The notes under the pieces were generated by a model. It did no database searches. It saw only the letters and a program-made list of their open reading frames with translations, and was not told where the DNA came from. From Candidatus Saccharimonadota bacterium (lineage in GTDB: Bacteria; Patescibacteriota; Saccharimonadia; Saccharimonadales; Saccharimonadaceae), in the NCBI GenBank assembly GCA_030445265.1, contig JAUCSC010000001.1, positions 310,001-374,000 of the forward strand: 64,000 nt of DNA, written 5' to 3'. How positions within the stretch are numbered: the stretch's first letter is position 1; each line of letters starts with the position of its first letter. A program made the position numbers and the translations under genes. Positions 1 through 8,595 of this stretch are shown here, piece after piece.

Positions 1-1089
1 ATATATCTACCGACACACCGCTATCCGACGCCGCCACATATGCAGGAAGATCAGACTCGACTCAAAAATCTGGTTCGTGAGGCTCAGCGTATGATAGATC
101 CGGATTCGATTATGCAAAGCGCGCTACACGACATCCTCGACAAAGTGAACGAGACGCAGCTTTGGCACCGTACGACCGAGGGACTGGCGATTTTTAGTGA
201 CGGAGAGACCATACAATTATTCTCCCTTCCGATAGAATGTGAAGAGCACGTTTTTGTCGGCGAGCATTATGATATTGCCCCACTCATTGCGGTGCTTTCC
301 TACGACCAGCCCTATTATCTCCTTTGTCTGGCGATGCATAACTCGAAGCTGTTCAAGGGTGACGTCTATGGACTGCAGCCGGTCGCGATCGACTTTCCGA
401 AGAGTCCAGAGGACGCACTGAACATCGACGAGTTATTTTCAAACAGTCATACTCAGCGGAGCAATAATAAAGATAGCCGGCGCTCAAATAATGCTGTCAG
501 TCCTCATGGTCAAGGTGATTCACGTGAAGCCGGTGGTGAAGAGCGTATGTATTATTTCCGTCAAATCGAAGCGATGATAAAGGCCGACAAAGAATATGAT
601 GCTGACCTTCCGCTGGTTGTGGCTGCGACGGAGAGTGAAGCAGGCGATTTTAGAGCATTTTCATCGCTCAATATATGTGACCAATTCATCCACGGCAATG
701 TGACGCATCTGAGTACTGACGAGCTCCATCACCAGGCGTGGGCAATTATTGAGTCGACCAAAAGTGAAGATTCAGTAGAAGCAGTCCAGACCGAGTTTGA
801 AGCTAGTCGGGGCGCCGACCGTTTTTCGGACCAGCCATTAGAGATTGAAAAAGCGGCCGAAGAGGGACGAGTCAGCACTCTAGCCGTGCAGCTCCTTATT
901 CAGTCGCGCGATTCTGTTCGTGACGTCATACGAGATGCCGTGCCGATGATTCGGTTTGGTTTGGAATATGAGAAGTACGACATAGCGAAGATCGTATCAG
1001 AGGTGTATCGGCGAGGTGGTACGATACTAGCCAGCGCGAACAGCTATGTACTGGGAAGCGTGCCGCTTGCGGCATCGATGCGTTACTAA
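1..1089 (+). CDS. baeRF-family (bacterial archaeo-eukaryotic release factor-like) protein, 5' partial
   Basis: The reading frame is open from base 1 and the first codons read IYLPTHR, typical of the N-terminus of bacterial proteins related to archaeo-eukaryotic peptide release factors. The gene therefore starts upstream of the window, and the ATG at 40 is internal. Downstream come the beta-rich N-terminal domain (FSLPIECEEHVFVGEHYD, then LLCLAMHNSKLFKGD), a polar linker with many Ser/Asn, and a central eRF1/pelota-like domain with LPLVVAATE. The C-terminal part ends in SVRDVIRDA and RRGGTILA-like segments. Known members are thought to act at the ribosome, perhaps in rescue or termination, but the biochemical role is unproven. 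The stop is at 1087-1089; the next gene is 45 bases downstream with its own -10-like hexamer. Confidence 0.72.
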   Translation: MYLPTHRYPTPPHMQEDQTRLKNLVREAQRMIDPDSIMQSALHDILDKVNETQLWHRTTEGLAIFSDGETIQLFSLPIECEEHVFVGEHYDIAPLIAVLSYDQPYYLLCLAMHNSKLFKGDVYGLQPVAIDFPKSPEDALNIDELFSNSHTQRSNNKDSRRSNNAVSPHGQGDSREAGGEERMYYFRQIEAMIKADKEYDADLPLVVAATESEAGDFRAFSSLNICDQFIHGNVTHLSTDELHHQAWAIIESTKSEDSVEAVQTEFEASRGADRFSDQPLEIEKAAEEGRVSTLAVQLLIQSRDSVRDVIRDAVPMIRFGLEYEKYDIAKIVSEVYRRGGTILASANSYVLGSVPLAASMRY

Positions 1090-1134
1090 GTTTTTAGTGT
1101 TTTTCTAAGCACGAGCGGAGTATCATAAGATTAC

Positions 1135-1635
1135 ATGAATGATGTGCTGATACGAATTATTGCAGATGGCTTGGTTATACCGATCATCTTGATAGGTGCC
1201 TATGTGCTTATCGCTAAAGTACCCAGAGGCCACCGCATCGAATCGTACAGCCGAATATTAATGGCAGGGCTGACGGCATATCTCATCGCCAAATTAGCGG
1301 GTACATTGGTCACCAGTGACATCCGACCGTTTCAGGAATTAGGGATTAATGCCGGCGCATTGTACTTGAACAATGGTGGTTTCCCGTCTGACCATGCATT
1401 GTTCGTAACGGTCATAACCGCAGCGGTATGGTTTGAGACGAAAATGTATAAAACCGCTGCTCTGCTGACCGTGCTGACTATTCTCGTGTGTGTCGGTCGA
1501 GTGCTTGCTCACGTTCATTGGGTTGCAGATGTGGTATTTGGTGTTATTATAGCTTTAGTGGGCGCACTCTGGTACTTAACGACATATCAATCTGCCCGAA
1601 CCGACCGAAAGAAGCTCGATCGACGCGCAGTCTAG
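1135..1635 (+). CDS. PAP2-superfamily membrane phosphatase
   Basis: This 166-residue, mostly hydrophobic protein has five or six predicted membrane spans and the three PAP2 signature blocks in reduced form: DIRPF near residue 62, FPSDHALF near 83-90, and GRVLAHVHWVADV near 122-134, which supply the Arg, Ser-Asp-His and Arg/His/Asp catalytic residues. PAP2 enzymes of this size in bacteria often dephosphorylate undecaprenyl pyrophosphate or phosphatidyl phosphates at the outer face of the membrane. A role in lipid carrier recycling fits the penicillin-binding protein encoded later in the window, but the substrate is inferred. A TATCAT hexamer at 1121-1126 lies 8 bases before the ATG and no Shine-Dalgarno site is visible, suggesting leaderless expression. 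The following gene begins 9 bases after the stop. Confidence 0.75.
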   Translation: MNDVLIRIIADGLVIPIILIGAYVLIAKVPRGHRIESYSRILMAGLTAYLIAKLAGTLVTSDIRPFQELGINAGALYLNNGGFPSDHALFVTVITAAVWFETKMYKTAALLTVLTILVCVGRVLAHVHWVADVVFGVIIALVGALWYLTTYQSARTDRKKLDRRAV

Positions 1636-1644
1636 GAGGAATTG

Positions 1645-2127
1645 ATGGCAAACATCATCTTTGAGGACACGACTGGAAATAATTACGGTCGCAAAACTTG
1701 GATTTTTACTATTTTAACCGGGCTTGCTCTCGGTGTAATCTATTGGCTGCTCAGTCGGCTTCTTCATGAGTATGCTGTTCAGCCGTTACTATGCCAACTA
1801 TGGCAAACGTCTGGAGTCTGTACTGACTCGCGCGAAATAGCGGGTCACGTCGCCACTATTCTGGTGGCCGTAATCGGTCTTTTTGTGACCGTTAAGCTCC
1901 GAATCTTCCGACCACTTCTGGTCGTCGTCGCAGTCGCCGCCACGCTATGGGGATTATCCGAATGGCTGCAAGGTCTGCGTTGGCCAGAAGCCGTCGCCTA
2001 CAGTGCCTTACTCTATGCGCTAGGCTATGCACTCTTTTCATGGGTTACGCGTGGCCGGTCGCTCATCGCGGTCACTATCATTATCCTCGTCATTGTCGCT
2101 ATCGCTCGCATTCTGTTTCTGCTTTAA
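1645..2127 (+). CDS. Hypothetical multi-pass membrane protein
   Basis: I do not recognise this 160-residue protein. It has about four hydrophobic segments (near residues 14-36, 62-82, 88-105 and 118-158) separated by short polar loops, and two cysteines in the first extracytoplasmic or cytoplasmic loop (LLCQLWQTSGVCTD). The ATG at 1645 was chosen over the TTG at 1642; an AGGAGGA at 1634-1640 serves as ribosome binding site, although the spacing of four bases is short. It follows the PAP2 gene so closely that the two are probably one transcript, which suggests a role in envelope lipid or cell-wall metabolism, but nothing in the sequence itself shows a function. Confidence 0.6.
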   Translation: MANIIFEDTTGNNYGRKTWIFTILTGLALGVIYWLLSRLLHEYAVQPLLCQLWQTSGVCTDSREIAGHVATILVAVIGLFVTVKLRIFRPLLVVVAVAATLWGLSEWLQGLRWPEAVAYSALLYALGYALFSWVTRGRSLIAVTIIILVIVAIARILFLL

Positions 2128-2145
2128 CTGCTATACTAAGGTAAT

Positions 2146-3225
2146 ATGGAAATTATTGTCTTAGTTATTATATTGATCGTTATCATTAGTGGTTTTGTAG
2201 TGGCCGGCGTTATCATGAACCAGCGCCTGAAAGACCTCAAAGGCTCGGGTGGGGTCGAATTACTCAAAGCAGATGTCACCGAACTGAATCGTACGATGAG
2301 CAATCTCCAGCAAACGCTCGGCGAAAAGATGGATCGTAGCAGTATGGGCATGCAAGCCTCAATGCAGAAGCAGCTCAGTGAAAGTGCCAAGTTGGTTTCG
2401 GACGTGACGCAGCGACTCGCCAAGCTTGATGAAACGAATCGTCGTGTCGTCGACGTGGCGGATGAATTAAAGACATTACAAAATGTGCTTCAAAATCCAA
2501 AGCAGCGCGGTGTATTCGGTGAGTATTATCTTGAGAGCGTCCTCGGCAATATATTGCCAACTAAAAATTATCAAATCCAGTACAAGTTTAATGATAATCT
2601 GATTGTCGACGCGGTTATTTTCTTGGACCGCGGGCAGATCCTCCCGGTCGATAGTAAGTTTAGTCTCGAAAATTACAACCGTATGGTGTCGGCAAGTACG
2701 AAAACAGAGCGAGAAGATTATCTCAAAAAAGTGCGGATGGACCTTAAGGGGCGTATTGATGAGACGAGCAAGTATATTCGGCCAAATGAAGGCACGATGG
2801 ACTTTGCCTTTATGTTTATACCGAGCGAATCTCTCTATTATGATCTTTTGATTGGGGACGTTGGTACTGGCTCGAGCGCCCGCGATCTCATTGAGTATGC
2901 CTTTAGAGATAAGAAAGTGATTATTGTCAGTCCAACGAGCTTTATGGCGTACCTTCAAACCGTGCTTCAGGGACTACGCAGCCTCCAAATTGAAGAGCAG
3001 GCGAAAGATATACAAATTCAAGTTGGTAAGCTTGGTAAACATATAGCTAGCTTTGACAGCTTTATGCATAAGCTCGGACGAGCGCTGTCGACGACAGTTA
3101 ATCATTACAATGATGCCCATAAGGAGCTAGCCAAAGTCGATCGTGATGTTATGAAAATATCAGGTGAAACGCCAAGTATCGAGCCGCTACTACTTGACCG
3201 TCCGAACGACGAAGAGCGAATGTAA
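2146..3225 (+). CDS. rmuC: DNA recombination protein RmuC
   Basis: The 359-residue protein has an N-terminal membrane span (residues 2-24), a coiled-coil region (about 30-115) and then the RmuC domain, recognised by QRGVFGEYYLESVLGNILP, the VDAVIFLDRGQILPVDSKFSLENY block and PSESLYYDLL. RmuC-family proteins are membrane-anchored or coiled-coil proteins with a PD-(D/E)XK-like nuclease fold that limit inversions and genome rearrangement; the exact activity is not settled. Length and domain order are normal for the family. TATACT at 2132-2137 lies 8 bases before the ATG with no Shine-Dalgarno site, a clear example of the leaderless pattern in this window. A bidirectional terminator follows the stop. 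Confidence 0.9.
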   Translation: MEIIVLVIILIVIISGFVVAGVIMNQRLKDLKGSGGVELLKADVTELNRTMSNLQQTLGEKMDRSSMGMQASMQKQLSESAKLVSDVTQRLAKLDETNRRVVDVADELKTLQNVLQNPKQRGVFGEYYLESVLGNILPTKNYQIQYKFNDNLIVDAVIFLDRGQILPVDSKFSLENYNRMVSASTKTEREDYLKKVRMDLKGRIDETSKYIRPNEGTMDFAFMFIPSESLYYDLLIGDVGTGSSARDLIEYAFRDKKVIIVSPTSFMAYLQTVLQGLRSLQIEEQAKDIQIQVGKLGKHIASFDSFMHKLGRALSTTVNHYNDAHKELAKVDRDVMKISGETPSIEPLLLDRPNDEERM

Positions 3226-3240
3226 AGTAATCCGTATAAA

Positions 3241-3273
3241 AAAATACCCCGCGTCTGGCTGCGGGGTATTTTT
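3241..3273. terminator. Bidirectional intrinsic terminator between rmuC and the aquaporin gene
   Basis: A perfect 12-base-pair inverted repeat (AAAATACCCCGC and its complement) with an 8-base loop is flanked by A and T runs, so it can end transcription of rmuC on the plus strand and of the convergent aquaporin gene on the minus strand. Confidence 0.9.
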
Positions 3274-3289
3274 ATGTCGAGGTTGCTAA

Positions 3290-4138
3290 CTAAGCGTTGA
3301 CGCCACTTCGTCCGCGAAGAACGTCGTGTAGCAAGAAGCCAAGTACACCACCGATGACTGGAGCTAGAATGTAGACGGCAAGTGCCCATACATTCCAGTC
3401 AAGCCCTTGGAGTGATAGCGCAACAGCTGGGTTTGCAACTGCAGTTGCGTTGACGTATGACGCCATCGTAATTGCGAGGAGCAGGCCGATAAAGGCTCCG
3501 CCGCTAATTGAGAGCGCAGAGACGATACGGTTGCGTGATTCCTTCAGTGCATGTGCAACACCGTAGGCGAAGACAGTTGCACCAAGTAGTTCAGCAAAGA
3601 AGACAAACCACTGCTTGCCATCAGGCAATGCAGCTGCTTGGAATATCTGTGGTGCTGTTTGACCGAGCAGTTGTGACTGCTGATCAACTGGACCGCTGCC
3701 ACCGATGAACGCGTTGACGATGACGAGCGCGAGCGCTGCACCGACGAACTGAGCAACGATGAGCCCAACTGCTGATAGCCAGTTAATGCGACGTGATACC
3801 CACGCACCAACGGTAACCGCTGGGTTTAGGTGAGCACCGGCTGCGGTGCCGGCAAAAAGAACGATTGCAAGTAATGCAAAGAATACATAGATTGGTGATT
3901 CCTGAGTCGTCAATACGACGGCTGCCAGCAGAAATACCCCAAAGAACTCTAGGCCGAGCGCGCGCCAGTAACCGGTCGTACGGAGTGTTTCGGCAATGAC
4001 ATTATTGCGTGACGCAACAGCGGCGGCAGATGATGTTGTAACTCGTGTTACGTTCGTCGTCTCTCGCGTTGCAGGCGCCTTCGCTGTCCTGGTAGTGGAT
4101 GACTTTTTCTTGGTTGACGTGGCTTTCTTGGTAGCCAT
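3290..4138 (-). CDS. MIP-family aquaporin/glycerol channel with basic N-terminal tail
   Basis: The 282-residue protein has six membrane spans and the two NPA half-helices of the MIP family, HLNPAVTVG near residue 107 and ANPAVALSL near 237. It should form a water or small-solute channel in the cytoplasmic membrane. Two features are odd. The first 50 residues are a Lys/Thr/Ala-rich tail (starting MATKKATSTKKKSS) resembling a histone or nucleoid-protein tail rather than a channel. After the second NPA motif the Arg that normally forms the aromatic/arginine filter (NPAR) is Val, so selectivity may differ. The ATG at 4136-4138 has a good site (AAAGGAGG) seven bases upstream on this strand. A -10-like TATACT lies at 4167-4172. 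The gene ends against the terminator shared with rmuC. Confidence 0.88.
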   Translation of the reverse strand: MATKKATSTKKKSSTTRTAKAPATRETTNVTRVTTSSAAAVASRNNVIAETLRTTGYWRALGLEFFGVFLLAAVVLTTQESPIYVFFALLAIVLFAGTAAGAHLNPAVTVGAWVSRRINWLSAVGLIVAQFVGAALALVIVNAFIGGSGPVDQQSQLLGQTAPQIFQAAALPDGKQWFVFFAELLGATVFAYGVAHALKESRNRIVSALSISGGAFIGLLLAITMASYVNATAVANPAVALSLQGLDWNVWALAVYILAPVIGGVLGFLLHDVLRGRSGVNA

Positions 4139-4220
4139 AGATTTCCTCCTTTTATGGTATGTCCATAGTATAGCATAGCGTTTACCGATGACGACAAGGG
4201 GTAAATGCTATACTCATTAT

Positions 4221-4487
4221 ATGGCATTATTTATACGACAAGACGAGAGCCGCTCCAAGCTTCAGGAACAGATCGCTGCCGAGCTGCAAGATAAGGCTCG
4301 TGCGCGGGCTGAAAAAGATAATATTGAGCGACCAGACGGAGTCACCGATTCACATTATTTAAAAGACACTAAGCAGACAACAAGTCTTGCGTGGATATGG
4401 ATTCTTATTATCGTCTTAGCAATCGGTGCATTGATATGGTTGACGATAGTCAATACCACCGCTACAATGAGCGTAAGCAGAATCTAA
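4221..4487 (+). CDS. Small membrane protein, hypothetical
   Basis: This 88-residue protein has a charged, probably helical first half (residues 5-35, rich in Lys, Glu, Arg and Gln) and one hydrophobic segment near residues 55-78 (LAWIWILIIVLAIGALIWL) followed by a short Thr/Ser tail, so it is probably anchored with its N-terminus in the cytoplasm. I do not recognise a family. The frame is open upstream to 4188, but the ATG at 4221 is preferred because a TATACT hexamer at 4209-4214 lies 6 bases before it. The next gene follows after 19 bases and also encodes a protein with one C-terminal span, so the pair may act together. Confidence 0.6.
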   Translation: MALFIRQDESRSKLQEQIAAELQDKARARAEKDNIERPDGVTDSHYLKDTKQTTSLAWIWILIIVLAIGALIWLTIVNTTATMSVSRI

Positions 4488-4506
4488 CCAAAAAAGAAAG
4501 ATCATT

Positions 4507-5028
4507 ATGGACAACACGACCGATCCGAGAAATCCTCAAAACCAACCAACTCCTTTCACGCCGCCTTCGCCAGTCAGTCCTTCTGAAGCACCTGCCGGCA
4601 ATGGTCCGGTCTTCACCGCGCCTACGCCGACCGGTGAGCCGCTCGCAGTAGCGCCGGAAACGCCTACGGTCAATGGCCAGTACACTTCTACGGACGTCAA
4701 TCCTTCGACCGCGAGTCCCGTAGTGGCACCGGCACCAGTGGCTGAAGTCGTTGATAGCTCTAGCGTCGTCGGTGAAGAGCCGATTGCTCCGATTGTGGCA
4801 ACCGAAGTAGAGCCATCATCAGCGCCATCGCAGGTGCAAGCGAGTGAAGCAACGGGCACGCCAATCGCCGCAGGTTCATTTGGCCAGTCCCAAACAGAAG
4901 TTCCCGCAGCGGCCCCAGCTCCAGCCTCGACAACGGCTAAGAAGAAGACGCCTGTGTGGCTTTGGATCGCTCTTGTTGTTGTTGTAGTTATTGGCGGCGG
5001 CGTTATCGCGTATTTATTGACGCGTTAA
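4507..5028 (+). CDS. Pro/Ala/Thr/Ser-rich protein with C-terminal membrane anchor
   Basis: The 173-residue protein is low in complexity: residues 1-140 are dominated by Pro, Ala, Thr, Ser, Val and Glu and lack hydrophobic helices, suggesting an unstructured region. A KKK cluster near 145 precedes a single membrane span (about 149-170, WLWIALVVVVVIGGGVIAYLL) with only Thr-Arg after it. This is a tail-anchored layout with the disordered region on one face of the membrane. The AAAGAAAG before the ATG is a weak ribosome binding site, and the gene is probably cotranscribed with the preceding 88-residue membrane protein. No known domain is visible; a linker, surface or scaffolding role is a guess only. 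Confidence 0.65.
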   Translation: MDNTTDPRNPQNQPTPFTPPSPVSPSEAPAGNGPVFTAPTPTGEPLAVAPETPTVNGQYTSTDVNPSTASPVVAPAPVAEVVDSSSVVGEEPIAPIVATEVEPSSAPSQVQASEATGTPIAAGSFGQSQTEVPAAAPAPASTTAKKKTPVWLWIALVVVVVIGGGVIAYLLTR

Positions 5029-5071
5029 GCTATCTTTAGCGATACAGTTTGACGTATAATATCTGTTAGTT

Positions 5072-6079
5072 ATGGAATCGATTGACACGCTCCGTCAGGA
5101 GCTTCTAGACGCTATCGCAGTTCATGAGTCACCTCGTGAAGTGTTAAAGCATGCTCGGCTGCGGGAGCTATTTTTGTCAATTAGCACGCGCGATCCTTCG
5201 GAGAGGGCGGCTTTCGGCAAGGCGCTCAATGAATTTAAAAACGAGCTTGAAACGCGGATCGCCGATCGTGAAGCCGAGCTTGAGAACAGCGATGTTGAAT
5301 CTATCGACGTTACGGCCCCGTGGGATATCACCCACGGACAGGTGGAGCTTTTGCCGACCGAGCAAGGGTCGAGGCACCCGCTCATGCGCGAGCTGGAGCG
5401 CGTCATCGATATATTTACGCGCATGGGTTTTGAGGCCATCGAATCTCGACAGATTGATGATGATTTTCATATGTTTGGCTCACTCAATTTTCCAGAAGAC
5501 CATCCCGCCCGTGATGGATACGACACCTTTCGTACCGAAGAAGGATTTATCCCACCCGCTCACACATCAACCATGCAGCACCGTATATTGAAAGCGGGCA
5601 AAGAGAAACTCGAAGCCGGCACGCCGATTGCCGCCGTTAGCTACGGAAGAGTATTCCGTAATGAAGATGTTGACGCAACTCATGAGCACACGTTCTACCA
5701 ATGTGAAGGTGTCTATGTCAGCACCGAAGCCACGCTCGGGGAAATGCTGGGAACGCTAAAACGTTTTTTTGAAACATACTATAGCCAGCAGTTAAAAATC
5801 AAAACTCAGCCTGCCTATTTCCCATTTGTTGAACCAGGTCTGGAATTTGCCATTGAAAAACCTGCTGCCCTGGGAGGGGCGCCTGGCGAATGGCTGGAAA
5901 TGCTCGGCTGCGGCATGATTCACCCGAATGTTCTCTCTGCGGCTGGCATTGATCCTACGAAGTATCGCGGCTTTGCGTGGGGCGGCGGCATTGAGCGGCT
6001 CGTCATGCTGAAGTATGGTATTGAAGACCTCCGACATTTTGAGTCGGCAAAATTATCGTTTTTGAGGAAATTTGCATGA
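5072..6079 (+). CDS. pheS: Phenylalanyl-tRNA synthetase alpha subunit
   Basis: The 335-residue protein is the catalytic subunit of the class II alpha2-beta2 phenylalanyl-tRNA synthetase. It shows the N-terminal coiled-coil arm (residues 1-80), DVTAPW at the start of the catalytic domain, motif 1 around HPLMRELERVIDIFTRMGF, motif 2 with HTSTMQHRIL and GRVFRNEDVDATHEHTFYQCEG, and motif 3 in GGGIERLVMLKYGIEDLR near the C-terminus. Length is normal. A TATAAT at 5055-5060 lies 11 bases before the ATG, giving a leader of at most a few bases. The stop codon overlaps the pheT start (ATGA), so the two subunits are translationally coupled, as expected for a fixed-ratio heterotetramer. Confidence 0.96.
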   Translation: MESIDTLRQELLDAIAVHESPREVLKHARLRELFLSISTRDPSERAAFGKALNEFKNELETRIADREAELENSDVESIDVTAPWDITHGQVELLPTEQGSRHPLMRELERVIDIFTRMGFEAIESRQIDDDFHMFGSLNFPEDHPARDGYDTFRTEEGFIPPAHTSTMQHRILKAGKEKLEAGTPIAAVSYGRVFRNEDVDATHEHTFYQCEGVYVSTEATLGEMLGTLKRFFETYYSQQLKIKTQPAYFPFVEPGLEFAIEKPAALGGAPGEWLEMLGCGMIHPNVLSAAGIDPTKYRGFAWGGGIERLVMLKYGIEDLRHFESAKLSFLRKFA

Positions 6080-8550
6080 TTATTTCACTAAACTGGCTAA
6101 AAAAATATACCGATATCACTATGCCGGTTGATGAGCTCGTTACTCTCATTGGCTCACGGCTCGTCGAAATAGAAGACGTCGAATACCTTGGTGAAAAATA
6201 TCGAGATGTCCTAATCGCTCGAGTCGTAGAGTGTGCAGCCGTTGAAGGCTCCGACCATCTCAACCTCACGAAAATTGATGACGGCGGCGTGGCGGCGGAC
6301 GTCGCGCGTGATGAGCACGGCTATGTTCAAGTAGTCTGTGGTGCTCCAAATGTAGCAGCAGGTATGTTGGTCGCATGGCTGCCGCCTGGTAGCACCGTTC
6401 CAGAAACCTTCGGTACAAAAGAGCCTTTTATTCTTGGTGCGCGTGAACTCCGCGGTTTTATCAGTAACGGCATGATTGCCAGTGCCCGTGAACTTGCTTT
6501 GTACGACGAACACGAAGGCATTATTGTCGTTGATAAAGATGCAGCTCCCGGTACGCCGTTTGCGGAAGTCTATGGACTGGACGATTACCTACTCAACATT
6601 GAGAACAAGTCGCTGACGCATCGTCCAGATTGTTTCGGCGTTATTGGATTCGCACGGGAAGTCGCGGCAATATCGGGGCATGCGTTTAAGACTCCAGACT
6701 GGCTTACTGATGTGCAGCCGGTTATTACGACAACCGGTGCGGTCGAAGCGCCAAAGGTTCATATCGATGATGATCAAATCAGTGATCGTTATCAGGCAAT
6801 TGTCCTTCATTCTCACGGCCAAGCTGGGCAGACTCCTCTTGAAATCAAAACGTATTTATCTCGGAGCGGCGTCAGGCCGATTAGCCCGATCGTCGATGTG
6901 ACTAATTATCTTATGCTCTTGAGCGGACAGCCCCTTCATGCTTTTGATTATGATAAAGTTCTCGCCTTAAACAATGGCCAGGGCGATATCCACGTCCGAC
7001 TAGCACGCAGTGGAGAGACTCTTAAACTGCTGGATGGAAAAACTATCGATCTACATACCACTGATATCGTCATCGCTTCTGGCGATACGCCGATCGGTCT
7101 CGCTGGAGCAATGGGCGGCTTTGATACCGAGATTGATGACACGACGAACTCAGTCATCCTGGAGAGCGCCACGTTCAACTTGTACCGACTGCGATCAACG
7201 CAAATGAGGCATGGCATTTTCAGTGAAGCGATCACTCGTTTTACGAAAGGCCAGCCTGCTGAATTGACTGCTCCTGTTCTCGCCGAAGCGGTGCAGCTAA
7301 TGTCAAAGAATGCGGGACTCGATGCTTCGAGCACGGTGGCTGAAGCGTACCCTACGCCATCAGATAACATACATATTACCGTTGAGGCCAGTGCAGTGAA
7401 TGCGGCGCTTGGTACAAAATTTGCCACGTCTGACATCGTTGAATTACTGGGTAACGCGGAATTTGATGCAAGCGGCGCCGAGGAGGCAATAGCCATCGCT
7501 GTGCCGTACTGGCGTAAAGATATCCATATCGCCGAAGACATCTATGAAGAAGTAGGCAGGCTAAATGGGTTTGATATGATTGAGCCAAAGCTGCCCGTCC
7601 GTGATTTTAGCGCCGTCATGCCGAGTGACTTTGAGCAACTCCGTACGCACATGCGCACCAACTTGGCCCGTGCGGGTGCCAACGAAGTACTGACGTATAC
7701 CTTTGTTCATGGTGACACGATGAAAGCAGCTCTCCAAAATAGCGATGAGGCATATCGGATCGTTAATAGTATTAGTCCCGACCTTCAATATTACCGCCAG
7801 AGTCTCACTCCAAGTCTTTTGACGCATATACACGCAAACATTAAGGCCGGTTATCCTCATTTTGCCCTGTATGAATTTAATAAGTTCCACACCAAACGTC
7901 ATGATGTGACTGATGAAGCAGTGCCGAAAGAGCTGGACGGTTTGGCGTTTGTTATTACGGACAGCAAGGCGAAGGGTGTCGCGTATTATGAAGCGAAACG
8001 CCACCTCGACTTTCTCCTGAGCACGATGGGAATCGAAGCAGTCTATGAACCACTAGAGGAACAGGGTGATTATCCCGTAACGATGCCATTTGAGCCGAAA
8101 AGAAGTGCCCGTGTTTGGTCAAAAGATCGTTCTCGGATCGGTGTCATAGGTGAATATAAAGCATCGGTTCGCAGGGCATTCAAGTTGCCGGAGCATACCG
8201 CCGGTTTTGAGATAGCTCCTCAGGCTCTCTTGGCGCTGACTCAGCAACAAGGACCATCATACTCACCCTCGAGCCGTTTTCCTAGCGTCGGACGAGACAT
8301 CTGCTTCCAGATACCGGCTAGCGTGCCGTACGCACAGCTGATGGCAGCGATTCCAAGTAGTGAAGCTGATATTGTGATCACTGTTGAGCCACTTGATATG
8401 TATCAGCCACCTGAGACTGATTTAAAAAATATTACGGTGCGACTCAGTTTCGTCTCAATGAATAAGACGCTGGTTGGTGCAGAAGTCAATGAACTGGTAG
8501 GGCGAGTCATCGAAACAGTCACATCTCATATTGACGCACGAATCATATAA
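6076..8550 (+). CDS. pheT: Phenylalanyl-tRNA synthetase beta subunit
   Basis: The 824-residue beta subunit starts at the ATG that overlaps the pheS stop. Domains in order are an N-terminal segment (ISLNWLKKYTDI), an EMAP/tRNA-binding OB domain (about 40-155, with VCGAPNV and GVISN-like FISNGMIAS), the B3/B4 editing domain (about 200-400, HRPDCFGVIGFAREVAAI), the B5 helix-turn-helix domain (about 420-500, ending VPYWRKDIHIAEDIYEEVGRLNGFD), the inactive synthetase-like core, and the C-terminal anticodon-binding FDX-ACB domain (SRFPSVGRDICFQ). It recognises tRNA-Phe and edits Tyr-tRNA-Phe in known homologues. Length is typical for bacteria. Confidence 0.95.
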   Translation: MIISLNWLKKYTDITMPVDELVTLIGSRLVEIEDVEYLGEKYRDVLIARVVECAAVEGSDHLNLTKIDDGGVAADVARDEHGYVQVVCGAPNVAAGMLVAWLPPGSTVPETFGTKEPFILGARELRGFISNGMIASARELALYDEHEGIIVVDKDAAPGTPFAEVYGLDDYLLNIENKSLTHRPDCFGVIGFAREVAAISGHAFKTPDWLTDVQPVITTTGAVEAPKVHIDDDQISDRYQAIVLHSHGQAGQTPLEIKTYLSRSGVRPISPIVDVTNYLMLLSGQPLHAFDYDKVLALNNGQGDIHVRLARSGETLKLLDGKTIDLHTTDIVIASGDTPIGLAGAMGGFDTEIDDTTNSVILESATFNLYRLRSTQMRHGIFSEAITRFTKGQPAELTAPVLAEAVQLMSKNAGLDASSTVAEAYPTPSDNIHITVEASAVNAALGTKFATSDIVELLGNAEFDASGAEEAIAIAVPYWRKDIHIAEDIYEEVGRLNGFDMIEPKLPVRDFSAVMPSDFEQLRTHMRTNLARAGANEVLTYTFVHGDTMKAALQNSDEAYRIVNSISPDLQYYRQSLTPSLLTHIHANIKAGYPHFALYEFNKFHTKRHDVTDEAVPKELDGLAFVITDSKAKGVAYYEAKRHLDFLLSTMGIEAVYEPLEEQGDYPVTMPFEPKRSARVWSKDRSRIGVIGEYKASVRRAFKLPEHTAGFEIAPQALLALTQQQGPSYSPSSRFPSVGRDICFQIPASVPYAQLMAAIPSSEADIVITVEPLDMYQPPETDLKNITVRLSFVSMNKTLVGAEVNELVGRVIETVTSHIDARII

Positions 8551-8571
8551 TTTTTTGATATAATAGATCGA

Positions 8572-8595
8572 ATGGACAAGGGGGAGAAACAGTAA
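8572..8595 (+). other. Possible leaderless 7-codon leader ORF ahead of the FKBP gene
   Basis: A TATAAT at 8559-8564 is followed after 7 bases by ATG and six further codons (MDKGEKQ), ending with TAA whose last base is the first base of the FKBP start codon. The Shine-Dalgarno sequence of the FKBP gene (GGGGGAG) lies inside it. Position and spacing match the leaderless pattern seen elsewhere, so a ribosome loaded at the transcript end could terminate and restart on the FKBP gene. Expression is not shown. Confidence 0.35.

Noticed and set aside
2476-2958. 160-codon minus-strand frame inside rmuC
   Set aside because: It lies wholly within a well-supported plus-strand gene and has no ribosome binding site or family match.
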